From: Sphagnum compactum
Taxonomy: Eukaryota; Bryophyta; Sphagnopsida; Sphagnales
DNA: 64,000 nucleotides
Reading direction: 5' to 3'
Assembly: GCA_965153455.1 (NCBI GenBank)
Contig: OZ234498.1
Span: 16,802,001 to 16,866,000, forward strand
Shown here: piece by piece, positions 60,750 to 64,000 of the stretch
Numbering within the stretch: the stretch's first letter is position 1
Layout of the letters: each line of letters starts with the position of its first letter
Notes under the pieces: generated by a model
The model's database searches: none
What the model was told of the DNA's origin: nothing
Seen by the model: only the letters and a program-made list of their open reading frames with translations
Position numbers and translations under genes: made by a program

Positions 60750-61359
60750 TATGTGATTGGCCATGGGGGCTGCACCCAAATGTCATTTTTCCCGGGATTC
60801 CCAAGTTGGGAATCTTGAAATTCTTGAAATTGGGATTCCTGCCACTTTGGACACCTATAACTTCTTGTTCAAACTTCCGATTAAAGTGAAGTTTGAAGCA
60901 AAGTTGTAGCCTTCGTCAAAAACTTTCTGACAATACATGGCACGCCCCCTACACACCCCCTGCACGCATATAATTTTAGGTGATTCTTGACTTTTAGTGG
61001 TCGGAAGTCAACTTGACATTTTGACTACTGATCTTTCTTTCGGCCATAACTTGTGTTGTAAGTACTCAAATGGATCATGCAAGCCCATTTTAAACATTTG
61101 CGTTTTAAGAACTTTTCAATGGCATAAAGAAATTTTCAATCCAATGAATTTTGACCTTTCAAATTGTTCTCTAAAAATTCAGGAGTCCATTGGGACTCCA
61201 ACTCCCAAAGTGAGAGCCCACTTAGGAGTGTGTGGGCTCATTCCCTCACACTCTTTTGCACTCTTGGGAGTGTGAATGTGACTCCCGGGTTGCACTCTCA
61301 CCCCGCACCTTTCCATGCCTTTTGTTTTGGTCGTTAGCCTAAGGCTAAGGTCATGACAA
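60750..61359 (-). repeat. Truncated LTR, copy F
   Basis: The minus strand starts TGTCATGACCTTAGCC at 61,359 and follows the family LTR for about 610 bases to 60,750 (GGCCATGGGGGCTGCACCC), so about 300 bases of its 3' part are missing. It interrupts or abuts a copia gag fragment on its right and a gypsy gag on its left. Confidence 0.75.
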
Positions 61360-61760
61360 GACATGACTAATGTATGAGGTAATAGACTCGTTGGCCTATA
61401 ATTGAACCTTGTAAAATTGTTCATAAAGTTGTGTAACACTTTCTTCAGCAAACTAATCATGAAAGTAGAAAGATGTGACCACATTTCAACAACAATAGTA
61501 TAATTGACCAAATCTTTGCATATGATGAGTATCGATTGCTTGTAAAATAACAACCAATATTCATTTGTCCTTCTTGTCCCATGCATTTTGAATAAGAACA
61601 CTAACCAGGACTCATGCCCATCAATAATAGACCAGACCTCTTTGGCCTGAAAAATGAAAGTCATTTGAAACATCCACAACTAACAAATTTGACCATTAAA
61701 ATTTTCAACAAGAATAAGTTCTTTGGAATCAAGAGTTGCCATTATTGGCACCCATGCAAA
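61360..61760 (-). pseudogene. Copia gag fragment
   Basis: Minus strand: MTFIFQAKEVWSIIDGHES, then TNEYWLLFYKQSILI and VVEMWSHLSTF, the W...I.G...W...L pattern of copia gag (UBN2-type). Frame breaks occur around it, and the downstream part is cut by LTR copy F. Upstream, at 62,115-62,095, the minus strand reads CTTTCAAGGGGGAGATTT, a copia-like polypurine tract, so an LTR of about 300 bases may lie between 61,800 and 62,095. Confidence 0.65.
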
Positions 61761-62840
61761 ACAATTCACCAACAAAAATATGTGTGGGCCCATAACCTAT
61801 TGTAAACAAACTTGATTTTAGAATGAAGAATATAAAGAAAAGATTTATTAATACAAAGAGACAAAAACAAAAATAGAACATGTTTATTACAAAACAAAGA
61901 GGTTTTGCAAAAATAGATAATAGTCCCTGCAACCATTATAAATTATTATATGTATATTGTGCTAAGGTGTTAAAGCTGGAAAAGATATTTAAAAACTTAC
62001 AATTAAATATTCATATGTTACAATTTTGATGTGTTAGTAAGTAAACATGACTAATCTACATGTGTACAATGTAAAACAATTCAAAGAAAAACAACATAGT
62101 AAATCTCCCCCTTGAAAGTTGGAACAAATGGAAGAACTCTTGAACATAGACAAACCATGAAAGAAGAACCAAAATGTTCAAGTGTTTTTATTAGTTTAAT
62201 TAAACTTTGGGATAATGATTACAAAACACTAATATGTTCCTTGGAATCTAATTTTCTGGGAGAAATCTTACTTTTATGAAAATTCTAACAATGAAAACCA
62301 TGCAATTCCAAAACATAAATTGATTAAAATGGGAGAGCCTAATTATGGCATTTGGTTCATCATAAAACCAAAACTGTTTTAACAAAAGATATTAAAAAAA
62401 ATTCATGGATACATTGCCAAGTAAGTGGGTGAGTGCATGGTGTCTTCCCAAGTTGGCTCTTGTGGGTTTAATTGCAAGATGGGGCCTTTGATATTGTGCT
62501 TTAAAAAAGTTTTTGAGTAATTTGTTTCATGTGCCCCCAACCTTCCCTCAACATAAAAGAAAAAAATTGAATTTCTTCTCATCAAAGTGATAATGTGGAA
62601 TGGAACAAAATGAATGTGCACCAAAAAAAAAACATTTTGCATCATCATGAATCTAAACACACCTAGATCACAAGCCCTATGATGGGGAAGGTTCTTACAC
62701 TTAACTCCTTAAGAGTGTGAGGGATCTTACACTTGTGAGTTGGCAAAAGAATCCTCCCACTCATTAAGATCATAATATATCCCTCCCATTCTTAAGGAGT
62801 AATTGTAAGTCTCCTCCTATTTTCTAGGTGGGATATTCAC
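61761..62840. other. Possible copia LTR and AT-rich flank
   Basis: Possible LTR from about 62,093 (TGTTGTTTTTC on the minus strand) to near 61,800, but no second copy exists in the window to confirm it. The rest holds no recognised gene. Confidence 0.3.
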
Positions 62841-62919
62841 GGATATTATGTGCCCTCCACATGCATTAAGAGATTTCTCAGATATTATGTGCCCTCTACA
62901 TGCATTAGGAAATTTCTCA
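62841..62919. repeat. Tandem duplication, 40-bp unit, two copies
   Basis: GATATTATGTGCCCTCCACA is followed by TGCATTAAGAGATTTCTCA and the whole is repeated at once with four differences (62,841-62,880 and 62,881-62,919). Confidence 0.9.
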
Positions 62920-64000
62920 GATTGATTTATGTATGCTTCAATGTTTTTGTATGTAGGTAGCAGATGTGTCAAGATTCTTAATCAATCACATAGAGTCAAG
63001 AACAAAACTGGTACAAATATAGGAAGTAAATACATGAGTAGTGATCCACACACATGTAAATCTTAGTACAGGTGGGGGTCAACCTGACAAGAACAAGCGG
63101 CCATTTCATAGGCCAACCCACAGTCCAGCCAATGGCATCTTACGGCCTTGCCTCTCCAAAGACATGACCAATGTTCAACATTGTTCCTTACATCACTGGT
63201 ATCGTCATTCATTTTATATGCAAGATAAACCTTTAACAACAACTCGAGTCAATTACAGGCTCTCTCTCTGATTTTGAATTGGGAATTGCGAATGTTTGGA
63301 CAATGGCCACAAGAATAGGCAAAAGGGCCTCATGTAATATATTCCTGAAGATAAGTATTATGGCTGGGAAAGGATCCCAATCTCAAATGGCTACTATATA
63401 GGTAGGCATATTGTACTCCTTTCACATTGGCAAAGAGTGTGTGCAATACATAAAGGGAGTCACAAGGAGTAACTCAGGGCCAGCTTCCAACCAGTAATTG
63501 TCAACTGGGCTGATGCAAAGTTCCTTTAATCTAGTCAATCTAATTGGACTTGGTGGTAAAAGTAATGTGCGTCATTGAAATAAAATCATGATGAGGGGTG
63601 TGACTTAGCTAGAGTGGAGACATTGGGTCTATATGAAAACTAATTTTTGAAGCAGAAAAACATGATCACTACAATGGTTTTGGGATCTCAAAAAATAAAA
63701 GCACAAGCTTCCTAAAGGAGGCAGTATCCAGGACATAAGGAATGCAGAACAAGTAGGTTCTCAAATATGCCAACTTCTCTACTGTCAAATTTATTTATCT
63801 TTGGCCAACTAGAAAACTAGCCAGATAGCTGTGAATGATAATTGGTGAATGTTCATTGAGAACTTCTCAGGGAACAAGAAAACCAGCTTTACCATAATGA
63901 CACATGAATGTGGAGAGAGGCTGGTAGGGTCACAGGGATAAATCCAATGATCGTCATGGTCGTCCATCTAGCTGGTGTACTGCTGGTTGTTTGGCTGAAG
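62920..64000. other. Unassigned right end of the window
   Basis: Composition is more balanced than the retroelement zones. Short open frames (for example 63,041-63,271 +) have no recognisable domain. No repeat ends were seen. It may be the flank of a gene beyond the window. Confidence 0.4.

Overview
This window reads as nuclear DNA of a land plant with a repeat-rich genome. It holds two spliced single-copy plant genes in the first 8 kb and then about 55 kb of intergenic sequence dominated by nested, decayed LTR retrotransposons and DNA transposons. Evidence for a plant: a steroleosin-type hydroxysteroid dehydrogenase, a plant spinster-like MFS transporter with GT-AG introns in matching phase, Ty3/gypsy and Ty1/copia elements with a plant-type PBS complementary to initiator tRNA-Met, and a chromodomain chromovirus. 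A large-genome fern, lycophyte or gymnosperm is my guess, but the sequence does not fix the lineage.

Layout. 148-1665 (+): 3' exons of the dehydrogenase gene, with a one-base frame break in a T-run. 5593-7721 (+): the MFS transporter in three exons. 9.8-14.4 kb: a 37-bp tandem repeat and a decayed pogo/Tigger-like DDE transposase (-). 15.5-17.5 kb: an AT-rich TAACC-type array followed by a tRNA-like module. 17.6-22.2 kb: decayed gypsy gag/protease (-) carrying an apparently solo LTR. 22.3-24.7 kb: a degenerate open frame (+) and a tandem repeat of about 355 bp. 24,743-31,323: a chromovirus (-) with PBS, PPT, a full 5' LTR, a truncated 3' LTR, and one continuous polyprotein frame broken only by stops. 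31.3-32.0 kb: a second gypsy RT remnant (+). 32.4 kb: a 163-bp foldback MITE. 32.6-39.3 kb: no recognised gene. 39.4-46.0 kb: another gypsy gag/protease/integrase remnant (-) with a solo LTR inside. 45,957-50.5 kb: a copia element (-) with a 3' LTR but no visible 5' LTR. 51.2-61.4 kb: gypsy remnant (-) with flanking LTR fragments, split by a 2.4-kb TIR element that carries a second tRNA-like module and array. 61.4-62.1 kb: a copia gag fragment. The last 1.9 kb is unassigned.

How the parts relate. The two genes are independent single-copy loci. All copies of one LTR family (five loci) lie beside or inside DGG-protease gypsy remnants, as expected for nested insertion in heterochromatin. Premature stops in the chromovirus, copia, gypsy and pogo remnants can nearly all be explained by one C-to-T (or G-to-A) change, and the two chromovirus LTRs differ only by transitions, which suggests silencing by cytosine methylation followed by deamination. 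The most unusual feature is a pair of about 2-kb elements at 15.5-17.5 and 52.0-54.4 kb. Both combine CCAAAATGTG-type ends, a degenerate short-motif array and a homologous tRNA-like module with a canonical T-arm.
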